64,000 nt of DNA from Corynebacterium kutscheri (GCF_000980835.1 NZ_CP011312.1:310001-374000); one strand, 5' to 3'. Shown: positions 47,712-57,088, counted from the first letter of the stretch. Program-made: numbers and translations. Notes: generated by a model from the sequence alone, not told the origin.

Positions 47712-49160
47712 ATGACTCCCAATACGGTTGGCTTCGCCTTTGTTCTGCTCGGGGTGATACTTTTCGTCGGAAAAGTCATGCGTATGCGCATGGTATGGGC
47801 ACAAAAACTCTTTTTGCCTAGCTCGATCTTAGCCGGTTTTGCGGCACTACTTTTAGGGCCGCAGGTGCTTGGGCGACTTGGTGCGTCGATAGATGGCGGC
47901 CTGGGGGAGTATCTTGCTGCCGGCGGGCTATGGGGCGAAGACATCGTCAGCATTTGGCGCAGTTTGCCAGGTTTATTAATCTCCGTCGTTTTCGCCACTT
48001 TATTCCTAGGGCAAAAACTGCCCAAGATGAAAGAAGTGGTTAACCTTGCTGGTCTACAGTTATCTATTGGTGTGGCCTTTGCTTCAGGACAATATGTAGT
48101 AGGTCTGCTCATAACGCTTTTGATTCTGGTGCCACTGTTAGGAATTCGCCCAGAAGCTGCGGCATTGATTGAGATTGGTTTTGAAGGTGGACATGGTACC
48201 GCAGCCGGTATGATTCCAGTCTTTGACGATATTGGCTGGTCCGAAGGTGCAGACTTGGCCGTGGGTGTAGCAACTATTGGCTTGGTCTGCGGCATTGTGA
48301 TCGGTGTGGCCATTATTAACTGGGCTATTAGAACTGGTCGTACCGAGGTGGTTACCGAAGTAACGCAGCGTTCTAGGGAAGAGCAACGAGGCCTATTCCG
48401 GGCGGATGAGCAATATGCGGCTGCGAAAATGACTTCTCGTCCTTCTTCGATTGAGCCTCTTAGTCTGCATTTTGCTTTTGTTGCCTTGGCGGTCTTTTTT
48501 GGTATTTGCATTTTGGAGAGTTTGCAGTGGTTAGAACAACAACTGTGGGCAGATAAGGTAGAACTTTTAAGCTACGTTCCACTCTTTCCCATGGCCATGA
48601 TCGGTGGCATTATTGTTCAGCAGCTATTGGTTCTTACCAAGCATGAGAATCTTATTGACTCCAATATGATGTTGCGTATCCAAGGTCTAGGGCTCGATGT
48701 ACTTATTGTTGCCGCCTTGGCCACTATCTCTATTAGCGCTATCGCGGAAAACTGGCTAGCCTTTGTATTGCTCTGCCTAGGTGGAATTATTTTCAATGTG
48801 GTTGTTCTGCTTTGGTTGACCCCACGCACCATTCCAAGTTTCTGGTTGGAGCGTGGCATTGGCGATTTTGGTCAGTCGATGGGTGTTACCGCAACGGGTT
48901 TGGTGCTGATGCGCATTGTTGATCCCGAATCGAAATCACCAGCCTTTGAGGCCTTTGGCTATAAGCAACTTATTTTTGAGCCTTTCTTTGGTGGTGGCTT
49001 AATTACCGCTATTTCTGTGCCATTGATTTTCAAATTTGGTCTTTACCCATTGCTTATCATTATGAGCATTTTGTTGATTATTTCCGTTGCCACCGGACTA
49101 TTTTATTGGGGGCCACGCGGGGAAAAATCGGTATTAGCTCAAGAAGCTGAAGCAGGATAG
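47712..49160 (+). CDS. GltS-like sodium:glutamate symporter (ESS family)
   Basis: 482 residues with about ten to twelve hydrophobic segments. The segment FEGGHGTAAGMIPVF and the second-half repeat (FGQSMGVTATGLVLMRI) match the two inverted halves of ESS transporters, which couple acidic amino acid uptake to Na+. AAAGGAG precedes the ATG. A hydrophilic insert with REEQRGLF and SRPSS lies mid-protein, longer than in E. coli GltS. Family is clear; substrate is inferred. Confidence 0.82.
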   Translation: MTPNTVGFAFVLLGVILFVGKVMRMRMVWAQKLFLPSSILAGFAALLLGPQVLGRLGASIDGGLGEYLAAGGLWGEDIVSIWRSLPGLLISVVFATLFLGQKLPKMKEVVNLAGLQLSIGVAFASGQYVVGLLITLLILVPLLGIRPEAAALIEIGFEGGHGTAAGMIPVFDDIGWSEGADLAVGVATIGLVCGIVIGVAIINWAIRTGRTEVVTEVTQRSREEQRGLFRADEQYAAAKMTSRPSSIEPLSLHFAFVALAVFFGICILESLQWLEQQLWADKVELLSYVPLFPMAMIGGIIVQQLLVLTKHENLIDSNMMLRIQGLGLDVLIVAALATISISAIAENWLAFVLLCLGGIIFNVVVLLWLTPRTIPSFWLERGIGDFGQSMGVTATGLVLMRIVDPESKSPAFEAFGYKQLIFEPFFGGGLITAISVPLIFKFGLYPLLIIMSILLIISVATGLFYWGPRGEKSVLAQEAEAG

Positions 49161-49172
49161 TTTTTCAGGTGC

Positions 49173-49228
49173 TGCTTTTCGACGGTTTTTATAACGGTCG
49201 TTAAACCTATGGTGAGCGTCGAAAAGCA
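49173..49228 (+). terminator. hairpin after GltS-like gene
   Basis: TGCTTTTCGAC and its exact complement enclose a 34-base loop that holds a smaller AACGGTCGTT-like element. It begins 13 bases after the stop. No long U-run, so termination is inferred from position. Confidence 0.5.
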
Positions 49229-49437
49229 ATGCCTATGAGGACTTGCCTTGAATGCGATCTTATGGTTAAATTGCGAGGTTGCTTGTATAGGTCGGTGACA
49301 CCGAGTTAGTTTCCGAACTTGGGTACCGAGACCCCTCGATGAAAATTCGTTGAAAGCGTACAAGTAAATGTTATAGAGACCGCGTGTGTCAGTTCGGAAA
49401 TCTGCCACACATTCCAATCCAGGTCAGGAGACCCATA

Positions 49438-49806
49438 GTGATTCAGCAAGAGTCGCGTCTGCGGGTTGCCGATAACACTGGTGCACGTGAAATTCTGTGC
49501 ATCCGCGTTCTTGGTGGCTCCACTCGACGTTTCGCTGGCATTGGTGACGTTATTGTTGCCACTGTCAAGGAAGCAACCCCTGGTGGCAACGTCAAGGCTG
49601 GCGAAGTTATCAAGGCTGTTATCGTTCGCGCTAAGAAGGAAACCCGTCGTCCAGATGGTTCCTACATCAAGTTCGATGAGAACGCTGCCGTTATCATCAA
49701 GAACGACAATGAGCCGCGTGGTACTCGTATCTTCGGCCCAGTTGCCCGCGAACTTCGCGATAAGAAGTTCATGAAGATCGTTTCGCTTGCGCCGGAGGTG
49801 ATCTAA
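49438..49806 (+). CDS. rplN: 50S ribosomal protein L14
   Basis: 122 residues. The GTG at 49438 with CAGGAG upstream ([20 protein letters not shown]) is preferred over an earlier in-frame start that adds a non-homologous tail. First gene of a three-gene block split off from both the S10 block and the rpsH block. Confidence 0.98.
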   Translation: MIQQESRLRVADNTGAREILCIRVLGGSTRRFAGIGDVIVATVKEATPGGNVKAGEVIKAVIVRAKKETRRPDGSYIKFDENAAVIIKNDNEPRGTRIFGPVARELRDKKFMKIVSLAPEVI

Positions 49807-49809
49807 CTT

Positions 49810-50124
49810 ATGAAGATCCATAAGGGAGATATGGTCCTCGTTATTTCCGGACCAGACAAGGGCGCAAAGGGTAAGGTCATTCAGGCTTTCCCAAAGACCA
49901 ACAAAGTTTTGGTTGAAGGCGTTAACCGCATTAAGAAGCATGTTGCTAACTCTGCTCCTGAGCGTGGCGCAGAATCTGGCGGCATTGTTACCCAGGAAGC
50001 TCCAATCCACGTTTCTAACGTGATGATTCTGGACTCCGATGGAAACCCAACTCGTGTGGGCTACCGCTTCGATGAGAACGGCAAGAAGGTTCGTATCTCA
50101 CGTCGTAACGGGAAGGACATCTAA
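49810..50124 (+). CDS. rplX: 50S ribosomal protein L24
   Basis: 104 residues with the KOW motif [19 protein letters not shown]. 3 bases after rplN. Confidence 0.97.
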   Translation: MKIHKGDMVLVISGPDKGAKGKVIQAFPKTNKVLVEGVNRIKKHVANSAPERGAESGGIVTQEAPIHVSNVMILDSDGNPTRVGYRFDENGKKVRISRRNGKDI

Positions 50125-50126
50125 TT

Positions 50127-50690
50127 ATGAGCGAGAATTACACTCCACGTCTCAAGGCCCGCTACCGTGAAGAGATTCGCACCAAGCTTAACGACGAATT
50201 CTCCTACGAGAACGTTATGCAGATCCCTGGTGTTGTCAAGGTTGTTGTCAACATGGGTGTTGGCGACGCTGCTCGTGACTCCAAGCTCATCAACGGCGCT
50301 CTGGAAGATTTGACTGCTATTACCGGCCAGAAGCCAGAGCTTCGCCGCGCAAAGAAGTCGATCGCTAACTTCAAGCTTCGTGAAGGCATGCCAATTGGTG
50401 CTCGCGTTACCCTACGTGGGGATCGTATGTGGGAATTCCTTGACCGTCTGCTCACCGTTGCGCTTCCTCGTATTCGTGACTTCCGTGGTCTTTCCGACCA
50501 GCAGTTCGACGGCCATGGTAACTACACCTTCGGCTTGACCGAGCAGACCATGTTCTACGAAATCGACGTAGATAAGGTTGATCGTCCACGTGGTATGGAT
50601 ATCACCGTTGTCACCTCTGCTACCAACAATGAGGAAGGCCGCGCACTACTACGTGAACTTGGCTTCCCATTCAAGAAGGCTGAGAACTAA
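50127..50690 (+). CDS. rplE: 50S ribosomal protein L5
   Basis: 187 residues; binds 5S r[22 protein letters not shown] and [16 protein letters not shown] are conserved. No rpsN follows; the block ends at a terminator. Confidence 0.98.
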   Translation: MSENYTPRLKARYREEIRTKLNDEFSYENVMQIPGVVKVVVNMGVGDAARDSKLINGALEDLTAITGQKPELRRAKKSIANFKLREGMPIGARVTLRGDRMWEFLDRLLTVALPRIRDFRGLSDQQFDGHGNYTFGLTEQTMFYEIDVDKVDRPRGMDITVVTSATNNEEGRALLRELGFPFKKAEN

Positions 50691-50740
50691 GAGTTCTTGA
50701 CTTTTTAGCTAGGTAAAATAGCTTTAAGCTTAAACCGAGA

Positions 50741-50772
50741 GGCACTCACTACATTGTTAGTGGGTGCCTTTT
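50741..50772 (+). terminator. terminator after rplE
   Basis: GGCACTCACTA pairs with TAGTGGGTGCC (one G-U), 6-base loop, then TTTT. Ends the rplN-rplX-rplE unit. Confidence 0.9.
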
Positions 50773-51367
50773 GGTTATAGCTGTGCCAGATATATAACTG
50801 GGCAATAAATGATATAAAAATGTCCGATTAGGGGGTAAGGGGGACGAGGGGTAAAACGGGAATTGAATCCAATAAAATCTTCCGAACATGAGTAAAAAAT
50901 GTGGTTTTTGCCAATAGCTACACCTTTTGTGGTGATGAAAATCCCATTCTTTTGGGCAGTCTATCGAATTATCGAAAGAAAAAATACATGGCATTTTATA
51001 CCGCGACTTAAATGGGACTTATTTTCTTGAACTGCATAAATCGGGCATATCGTATTCAATACCTAGTGAATAATTGATTTCATTAAGGCAAGGATAAATT
51101 GGGGAGATATTAATTACATAAAAATAGCCTGATAATATTTTTCGCGGACATAGTTTCATGGTTATTGTCCAAATGTAATGCCAAAGACAAAAGGATGTTA
51201 ATGGTAACTGGCGTCATAGATCGCCGTCGGTTCTGAATCTTGTCTTCATGTCTAACTGGGGTGTCACCATCTCATGGGATAACAACAGCGAGGCAATAAG
51301 GCAGATGAAGGCGACACGAGCCTCCTGAGTTCTTTGGTTGAAATTTCGCGAGAATTTTGGAGAACCC
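50773..51367. promoter_or_regulatory. 595-base region before the serine transporter
   Basis: No gene supported. The 5' part is AT-rich; the part from 51180 is of mixed composition and GGC-rich, with GAGGC at 51290-51294 pairing with GCCTC at 51320-51324. This could be a structured leader of the sdaC-sdaA unit, but no known riboswitch is recognised. Confidence 0.35.
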
Positions 51368-52705
51368 ATGTCGCAGACAATTTCCGTGCCGGCAAACCCA
51401 GGCTCGGCCGACTCATCATCTACTGACTCTTCTCACTCTGGTTTGGCACCGAAGTGGCGTAAAAGTGATACCGTTTGGGCGTTAAGCCTTTTCGGAACCG
51501 CTATCGGTGCCGGCGTTCTTTTTCTCCCTATCAATGCAGGCATCGGCGGCATTATCCCGTTGATCGTTATGTCGATCGTGGCCTTCCCCATGACATATTG
51601 GGCGCATAGAGGATTAACCCGTTTTGTCCTCTCTTGCTCGAAGGAAGGTGGAGATCTTACCGATGCCGTCGAGGAACACTTTGGTCGCAAAGCCGGCGCT
51701 TTCATGACCATCCTTTATTTCCTCTCCGTGTATCCAATTCTTCTGGTGTACTCGGTAACCATTACTAATACCGTTAACTCATTCTTGGAGAACCAACTTG
51801 GTGTAACACCATGGCCACGCTGGCTTATGTCACTGATTTTGGTAGGGGGCTTAATCTTTGTGGTCAGCCTTGGCCGCGACATGATTGTTAAAGCCATGAG
51901 CGTCCTGGTCTTCCCATTTATCGGCATTCTGGTCTTGCTATCTTTGTATCTGATTCCTAAATGGAATACCTCGTTATTTGAAACCTTCTCCATGGACTCT
52001 GCCCGGGCAGCTACTGGTCAAAGCCTCTGGGTTACCCTGCTGCTGTTAGTGCCAGTGATGGTATTTTCTTTTAACCATTCCCCAATTATCTCTTCTTTCG
52101 CCGTCGAAAAGCGCGAAGAATATGGCATCTATGCAGATGAGAAAACCGGCAAGATCCTTAAAGTAGCGCAGATTCTTATGGTCTGTGTGGTTATGTTCTT
52201 CGTTTTCTCCTGTGCACTTAGCCTTTCACCACAGGATCTGGCAGCAGCCAAGGAACAAAACATCACCATTTTGTCTTACCTGGCCAACCACTTTGATAAC
52301 CCAGTTATCCAGTGGGCTGCGCCAATTATTGCCATGATTGCCGTGGCTAAGTCTTTCTTAGGCCACTATCTTGGCGCCGCAGAAGGCTTCCAAGGATTGA
52401 TTGTTAAGAAAGACGCGAACGCTTCTGTAGAAGCTAAGCAGGATCGTAAACTTGCCCTTATCACGCTTGCTTTTATGCTGGTCACCGCATGGCTAGTTGG
52501 TTGGTTAAACCCGTCTATTCTCGGCATGATTGAAACACTCTGTGGGCCTACCATCGCCATCCTTCTTTTCTTGATGCCAATGTATGCAATCCATAAGGTT
52601 CCTGCGCTGCAGAAATACCGTGGACGTGCCTCGAACTACTTCATCTTCTTTATGGGACTGGTTGCTTTTGGCACGATCTTCTACAACATCATCCAAGTAA
52701 TCTAG
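51368..52705 (+). CDS. serine transporter (HAAAP/SdaC type)
   Basis: 445 residues from ATG 51368, chosen because GGAGA lies 5-6 bases upstream; an earlier start adds 10 residues. A polar, Ser-rich N-terminus precedes eleven hydrophobic segments; the family block GTAIGAGVLFLPINAGIGG is typical of SdaC/TdcC proton:serine/threonine symporters. The gene is 51 bases before serine dehydratase, so uptake and deamination are linked. Confidence 0.87.
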   Translation: MSQTISVPANPGSADSSSTDSSHSGLAPKWRKSDTVWALSLFGTAIGAGVLFLPINAGIGGIIPLIVMSIVAFPMTYWAHRGLTRFVLSCSKEGGDLTDAVEEHFGRKAGAFMTILYFLSVYPILLVYSVTITNTVNSFLENQLGVTPWPRWLMSLILVGGLIFVVSLGRDMIVKAMSVLVFPFIGILVLLSLYLIPKWNTSLFETFSMDSARAATGQSLWVTLLLLVPVMVFSFNHSPIISSFAVEKREEYGIYADEKTGKILKVAQILMVCVVMFFVFSCALSLSPQDLAAAKEQNITILSYLANHFDNPVIQWAAPIIAMIAVAKSFLGHYLGAAEGFQGLIVKKDANASVEAKQDRKLALITLAFMLVTAWLVGWLNPSILGMIETLCGPTIAILLFLMPMYAIHKVPALQKYRGRASNYFIFFMGLVAFGTIFYNIIQVI

Positions 52706-52756
52706 ATCGTTTAGGTTTTCCCGCGATAACTTCGTACTTTTTGCCTAGGAGCAAGA

Positions 52757-54133
52757 ATGTTTATTAGTAGTTTCGATATGTTTAAGATCGGCATCGGCCC
52801 ATCGAGCTCGCACACACTCGGCCCGATGAAAGCAGGAAAGGCTTTTGCCGATGAGCTAGAAGCGCGAGGACTTTTGGATGCTACCGTCCGTGTACAAGCA
52901 GATGTCTATGGTTCTTTGTCGCTAACCGGAATTGGACACGCAACCGATAAAGCCATCATTATGGGACTAGCTGGTTTTGACCCGGAGTCGGTCGATATTG
53001 ATGCCATGCCTGGTTTCTTAGAAGAAGTGGCCTCATTGCAACGCCTGCCATTATCTGGTGGGAAGAAGCTAGTGAACTTCCCACATGGTAGCGACATTGT
53101 TTTCCATAACACCTGCTTGCAGTTGCATGAGAATGGAATGACCATTACCGCTTTTTCAGAAGATGAAGTGCTCTTGCATAAGACGTATTTCTCTATTGGC
53201 GGCGGTTTTATTGTGGATGAAGAACACTTCGGAGTAGCCGATGATGATGCTGCACCAGTGCCATTTGAATACCATAGTTCTGCCGAATTCCTCACCATGT
53301 GTGACATTGAAGGTCTAAGTATCCCAGAGCTAGAGTGGCGCAATGAAATCGCAGCTGCCCCCGCAGAAGAAGTACGGGTGCATTTAGCCAAGGTTTGGCA
53401 AGTAATGCGTGATGGCATTGAACGCGGATCAAGTACTGAGGGAATTCTTCCTGGTGAATTACGCGTACCACGTCGAGCAAAAGCACTGCGAGCTCGCTTG
53501 GAAAGCACGAGTGAAAATGAACCACTGCGCATGATGAGCTGGCTTAACATGTTCGCGATGGCAGTCAATGAGGAAAATGCTGCCGGCGGTCGGGTAGTTA
53601 CCTCGCCAACAAATGGTGCCTGCGGAATATTGCCTGCTGTCTTGTCTTATTGGGACAAATTGGTATCACCGGTAGATGAAAAAACATATACCGATTATTT
53701 CCTTACCTGCAAAGTAGTAGGCGCACTATATAAGATGAATGCCTCTATCTCTGGTGCTGAGGTTGGCTGCCAGGGTGAAGTCGGTGTTGCATGCTCGATG
53801 GCTGCAGCCGGTGTTGCTCAATTAATGGGTGGCACACCACAGCAAGTCTTTAGCGCAGCAGAGATTGCTATGGAACACAACTTGGGTCTTACCTGCGACC
53901 CGGTCTGTGGACAGGTGCAAGTTCCATGCATTGAACGCAATGCGGTAGCTTCTGTGGAAGCAGTGAATGCCGCAAATATGGCCTTGCAAAGGGAATCAAC
54001 CCCGACGGTATCACTAGACCAGATTATTACCACGATGTATCAAACCGGTAAAGATATGGATTCTAAGTACCGCGAGACCTCTCTCGGTGGTTTAGCTAAA
54101 GTAGTGCTACCGAAGCTGATGCCATGTAGCTAA
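52757..54133 (+). CDS. sdaA: L-serine ammonia-lyase (iron-sulfur)
   Basis: 458 residues, single-chain alpha/beta fused type. It deaminates L-serine to pyruvate and ammonia. The beta part starts SSFDMFKIGIGPSSSHTLGP; the alpha part has SPTNGACGILPAVL, and cysteines for the oxygen-labile [4Fe-4S] cluster in NGACGI, GCQGEVGVACS and CDPVCGQVQVPC. AGGAGC precedes the ATG. Follows the serine transporter and ends at a nested terminator. Confidence 0.95.
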   Translation: MFISSFDMFKIGIGPSSSHTLGPMKAGKAFADELEARGLLDATVRVQADVYGSLSLTGIGHATDKAIIMGLAGFDPESVDIDAMPGFLEEVASLQRLPLSGGKKLVNFPHGSDIVFHNTCLQLHENGMTITAFSEDEVLLHKTYFSIGGGFIVDEEHFGVADDDAAPVPFEYHSSAEFLTMCDIEGLSIPELEWRNEIAAAPAEEVRVHLAKVWQVMRDGIERGSSTEGILPGELRVPRRAKALRARLESTSENEPLRMMSWLNMFAMAVNEENAAGGRVVTSPTNGACGILPAVLSYWDKLVSPVDEKTYTDYFLTCKVVGALYKMNASISGAEVGCQGEVGVACSMAAAGVAQLMGGTPQQVFSAAEIAMEHNLGLTCDPVCGQVQVPCIERNAVASVEAVNAANMALQRESTPTVSLDQIITTMYQTGKDMDSKYRETSLGGLAKVVLPKLMPCS

Positions 54134-54144
54134 TCAAAAACAAT

Positions 54145-54213
54145 AAAGCACCTTTCTTTGGGAAAATTGTGCCAGTAAATTTTTGCACAATCGCAACCAA
54201 TCAAAGGTGCTTT
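54145..54213 (+). terminator. nested terminator after sdaA
   Basis: Outer stem AAAGCACCTTT with AAAGGTGCTTT and U-run; inner stem ATTGTGC (54166-54172) with GCACAAT (54185-54191). Two stacked stems make an extended terminator. Confidence 0.8.
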
Positions 54214-54433
54214 TTGCTTATGGTTATCGTCGTTGAGCAGCTACAAACGACATTATTGCTGTGATGCAGATATTCGGCTCCTACTGATTGCTGATTGTCA
54301 TCTTCGTAATAAGCGAAAAATTTGTCTATGAGCCGAATTTAATCAAACTACCAGTAGTAGGAAGTAATGAACCGAGGCAGGGGAGATTTCACAATAGCTG
54401 CGCATATACCTTGTGCTAGGTGAAGATAAAAAG
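54214..54433. other. gene-free stretch between convergent terminators
   Basis: I see no gene, repeat or site here. Confidence 0.35.
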
Positions 54434-54465
54434 AAGGTGGATAGATTAAGTGATCTACCCACCTT
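54434..54465 (-). terminator. terminator beyond the mtlA remnant
   Basis: AAGGTGG-A-TAGAT pairs with ATCTA-C-CCACCTT; on the minus strand CTTTTTAT follows. It probably once ended the mannitol PTS transcription unit. Confidence 0.75.
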
Positions 54466-54490
54466 GAGCTAACTCATAGGAATTCTACCT

Positions 54491-54798
54491 CTAGACGTTA
54501 GCAAATACCTCGGAAAGCGCCGGGAAAAGAGGATGGTCAGGTTCTATGCCAGTAAAGCTGGTAACGAGTTGATCGGTGTGCTCCCGGCTACCGCGGGCAG
54601 CATATATAAAACCATCGAGCCTACCAAGGATCCGATTTTTTCGTTGGGGATCCACCCGTCGGGAATGAACAATGCGGTAATAAGACCCCAGGCGATGAAT
54701 GCGCCAATATTGGGCATAATCATCGAGGAAAGAAAAGTACCGAATTTTTGAACTTTGACTCTTAATCCGGCCTTTTGAGCAGGCTGTGTAGTAGTCAC
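54491..54798 (-). pseudogene. mtlA: mannitol PTS EIIC N-terminal remnant
   Basis: From GTG 54798 (GAAGGCG upstream) the minus strand reads [19 protein letters not shown] and then [40 protein letters not shown]: the first 75 or so residues of mannitol-type EIICBA. Then homology ends and the frame stops at 54544. In the other frame a coding-like tail ([20 protein letters not shown], ending at 54491) appears, so an internal deletion seems to have joined the mtlA 5' end to the 3' end of another gene, out of frame. The start signals and a possible GlxR-like site remain. Confidence 0.72.
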
Positions 54799-54877
54799 AA
54801 AGCGCCTTCTTTCTAACAAAGTAAAAGTAATGTCGTACGAGGCGCCGCGCGTCATCCTTATTATATTTAAAAGCCAA

Positions 54878-54893
54878 ATTGATATAAATCACA
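54878..54893 (-). promoter_or_regulatory. GlxR-like site upstream of mtlA remnant
   Basis: ATTGATATAAATCACA matches TGTGANNTANNTCACA at 10 of 12 fixed positions by eye and lies inside a wider CCAAAT...ATTTGG inverted repeat. It is 80 bases upstream of the remnant's start, as expected for cAMP-type control of a sugar operon. Confidence 0.3.
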
Positions 54894-55011
54894 TTTGGTT
54901 TTCTTTGTAAGTAATTTCATATAAATGCAGGTGGTTTTGACTACCTACCAAGTAAACTGTGTGTTAAGTAACAAAATGCTGGATAATTACTTGTGGGTTA
55001 GCGCGTTATTC

Positions 55012-55039
55012 TTAACAATTGTTAAAACGATAATCGTTT
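55012..55039. promoter_or_regulatory. two adjoining palindromes
   Basis: TTAACAATTGTTAA (55012-55025) abuts and shares its last base with AAACGAT-A-ATCGTTT (55025-55039). They lie midway between the mtlA remnant and the asparaginase, in gene-free DNA, and look like operators for one or two dimeric regulators. Confidence 0.4.
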
Positions 55040-55264
55040 CGGGCGAGTCGATAGAAACGTTTGCATCTTGAGTTAATTGTGGCTTTTGTTGTCGATGCTT
55101 TTTACGTTTTGTTGAGTAATCATGCCGGCATTCGGTGGCTTTGCTGAAAGAACACCTATTGACCGCTCTAGGAACATCTTTAGATAAAACACCCATAAAT
55201 CAGTGGGAAATAAAACGACCACAACACATTGACTGCATAAAAAACAAGAAGGAAGGTCAGAAAT

Positions 55265-56356
55265 ATGACTCACTTATTTTCTCGTCGTAGCTTTTTAGGT
55301 CTTGGAGCATTAGCTACCGCAGGTAGTGTTGGCGTGTTGAGTGCTTGCGCACAAGAAAATACCGCGAATACCGAATCCAACAGCGCTGATAGCACTAAGA
55401 ATAGTGATACCAAAGAAATAGACTATTCAATGGTCTCGGGACACTTGGTTGTGTTATCGACCGGTGGGACTATCGCTAGCACCAATGTCAATGGGGCATT
55501 AATTCCTACTGTGAGTGGGGAAGAATTAGTAGCGCCGGTATATGAGAAGTTCTCGCACGATAAACTCACAATCGAAGTACGCCAGGTTAGCCAGTTAGAC
55601 TCCTCGGCAATGACTCTTCACGATACCGATAACATTATCCGTGAAGTGCTCAAGACGGTAGAAGAAGAAAAAGTTACCGGTGTGATCGTTACCCATGGCA
55701 CCGATTCGATGGAGGAATCAGCCATTGCGGTCGATACTTTCTTAAAAGGCGATAAACCAGTTGTCTTTACCGGTTCCATGCTGCCTTTCGACGATCCTGA
55801 TACTGACGGTCCTGATAACCTCATGCTGGCAGTAATTACCGCAACCGATACCAAAAACCAAGGAAAAGGCACTTTTATTGCTTTCGGGGGCACAGTGATC
55901 CCAGCACGAGGCGCATATAAGTCTCATACCTCGGAAAAAGATGGTTTCCGTAGTAACGCAGGGACGGAAGTTATCCGACCTAAAGCACTTGATTTTCAAC
56001 TACTAGAATCGCACCGAGTAGATATTATTGCCGCTTACCCTGGGGCTCCTCGAGAATTAATTGAAGCCGCTGTTTCTACTGGTGCAGAAGCACTTGTTAT
56101 TGAAGGAATGGGCGCTGGAAACGTTGGCGGTGATATTGCGGAAGCAATTGTGGCCGTGGCAGAGAAAAACATTCCAGTTGTTATGACCACCCGAGTAGAT
56201 GCAGGACTTGTCGAGGGAACCTACGGTGGGGCAGGTGGTGGCGCTACGCTGGCGCAAAAAGGAGTGATTGGTTCGGATTATTTACGTGCCGGGCAGTCTC
56301 GGATCTTACTTGCTGCAGCTCTAGCTACTGGCACAGATCCCAAGGAGCTTTTTTAA
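55265..56356 (+). CDS. L-asparaginase, Tat-type lipoprotein
   Basis: 363 residues. The signal region has the twin-arginine motif SRRSFLGLG and a lipobox LSAC with Cys28, so the enzyme is probably exported folded and lipid-anchored. The catalytic Thr69 is in STGGTIAST and the second active-site block is VTHGTDSMEESA; both match type II asparaginases, which split asparagine to aspartate and ammonia outside the cell. An Asn/Thr/Ser-rich linker joins the anchor and enzyme. GGAAGG precedes the ATG. Monocistronic. Confidence 0.9.
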   Translation: MTHLFSRRSFLGLGALATAGSVGVLSACAQENTANTESNSADSTKNSDTKEIDYSMVSGHLVVLSTGGTIASTNVNGALIPTVSGEELVAPVYEKFSHDKLTIEVRQVSQLDSSAMTLHDTDNIIREVLKTVEEEKVTGVIVTHGTDSMEESAIAVDTFLKGDKPVVFTGSMLPFDDPDTDGPDNLMLAVITATDTKNQGKGTFIAFGGTVIPARGAYKSHTSEKDGFRSNAGTEVIRPKALDFQLLESHRVDIIAAYPGAPRELIEAAVSTGAEALVIEGMGAGNVGGDIAEAIVAVAEKNIPVVMTTRVDAGLVEGTYGGAGGGATLAQKGVIGSDYLRAGQSRILLAAALATGTDPKELF

Positions 56357-56689
56357 AGTTTTTGTTACGAGCAGCTTGGATGTGAGTAGCGTCGATAAGC
56401 TTAAAAGCTGAAACTAGAAAAAATTTTTTAAAAAAAGTTGGCAAGAACCACAACGTAGAGTACGCTGACCAAACGGACTCGTGTGCCTTTAATCGGGTGC
56501 ACTGAGACCACTGTACATTTTCACACCTACTTTGTTGTAGGCCCCCGCCTTATGCGACCGTGTTGATTGACTAAAGGTAGCGAGCAACCAGACTATTGAG
56601 TCTGTGAAGCGTAAAGTTGCCCCCACAAGCCACGGTAACGCGTTTGTAGGTGGTAGGAACCGCAACGAGAAAGGCATTAGGTCACTTCC
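56357..56689. promoter_or_regulatory. rpsH upstream leader
   Basis: No gene. AT-rich after the asparaginase stop; small hairpins at 56528-56544 (CCTAC/GTAGG) and 56588-56603 (CAGACT-ATTG-AGTCTG). Probably the promoter and leader of the rpsH operon. Confidence 0.4.
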
Positions 56690-57088
56690 ATGACCATGAC
56701 TGATCCTATTGCCGACATGCTGTCGCGCGTGCGCAACGCAAATCATGCGTACCACGACACCGTGTCGATGCCTTCTTCCAAGCTCAAAGTGAACATCGCT
56801 GAGATCTTGAAGTCTGAAGGCTACATTGCTCAATACACTGTTGAGGATGCCAAGGTTGGCAAGACCTTGACCCTTGAGCTTAAGTACGGCCCTACACGTG
56901 AGCGCTCCATTTCTGGTGTTCGCCGCGTATCTAAGCCGGGTCTACGCGTGTACGCAAAGTCCAACAATTTGCCAAAGGTTCTCGGCGGCCTGGGCGTGGC
57001 TATTATCTCCACCTCCCATGGCTTGCTGACGGATCGTCAGGCTACCGAGAAGGGCGTAGGCGGAGAAGTCCTCGCCTACGTCTGGTAA
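56690..57088 (+). CDS. rpsH: 30S ribosomal protein S8
   Basis: 132 residues, [18 protein letters not shown] start and the conserved end [13 protein letters not shown]. First gene of the third ribosomal block. Binds the central domain of 16S rRNA and, in other bacteria, represses the spc operon. Confidence 0.98.
   Translation: MTMTDPIADMLSRVRNANHAYHDTVSMPSSKLKVNIAEILKSEGYIAQYTVEDAKVGKTLTLELKYGPTRERSISGVRRVSKPGLRVYAKSNNLPKVLGGLGVAIISTSHGLLTDRQATEKGVGGEVLAYVW

Noticed and set aside
47561-48511. 316-codon open frame antisense to the GltS-like gene
   Set aside because: The sense strand has a family match and ribosome site; the antisense product is Pro/Ser/Thr-rich without known motifs.
50749-50994. 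81-codon minus-strand frame after rplE
   Set aside because: Runs over the rplE terminator and reads as random Ser/Phe/Lys-rich sequence.
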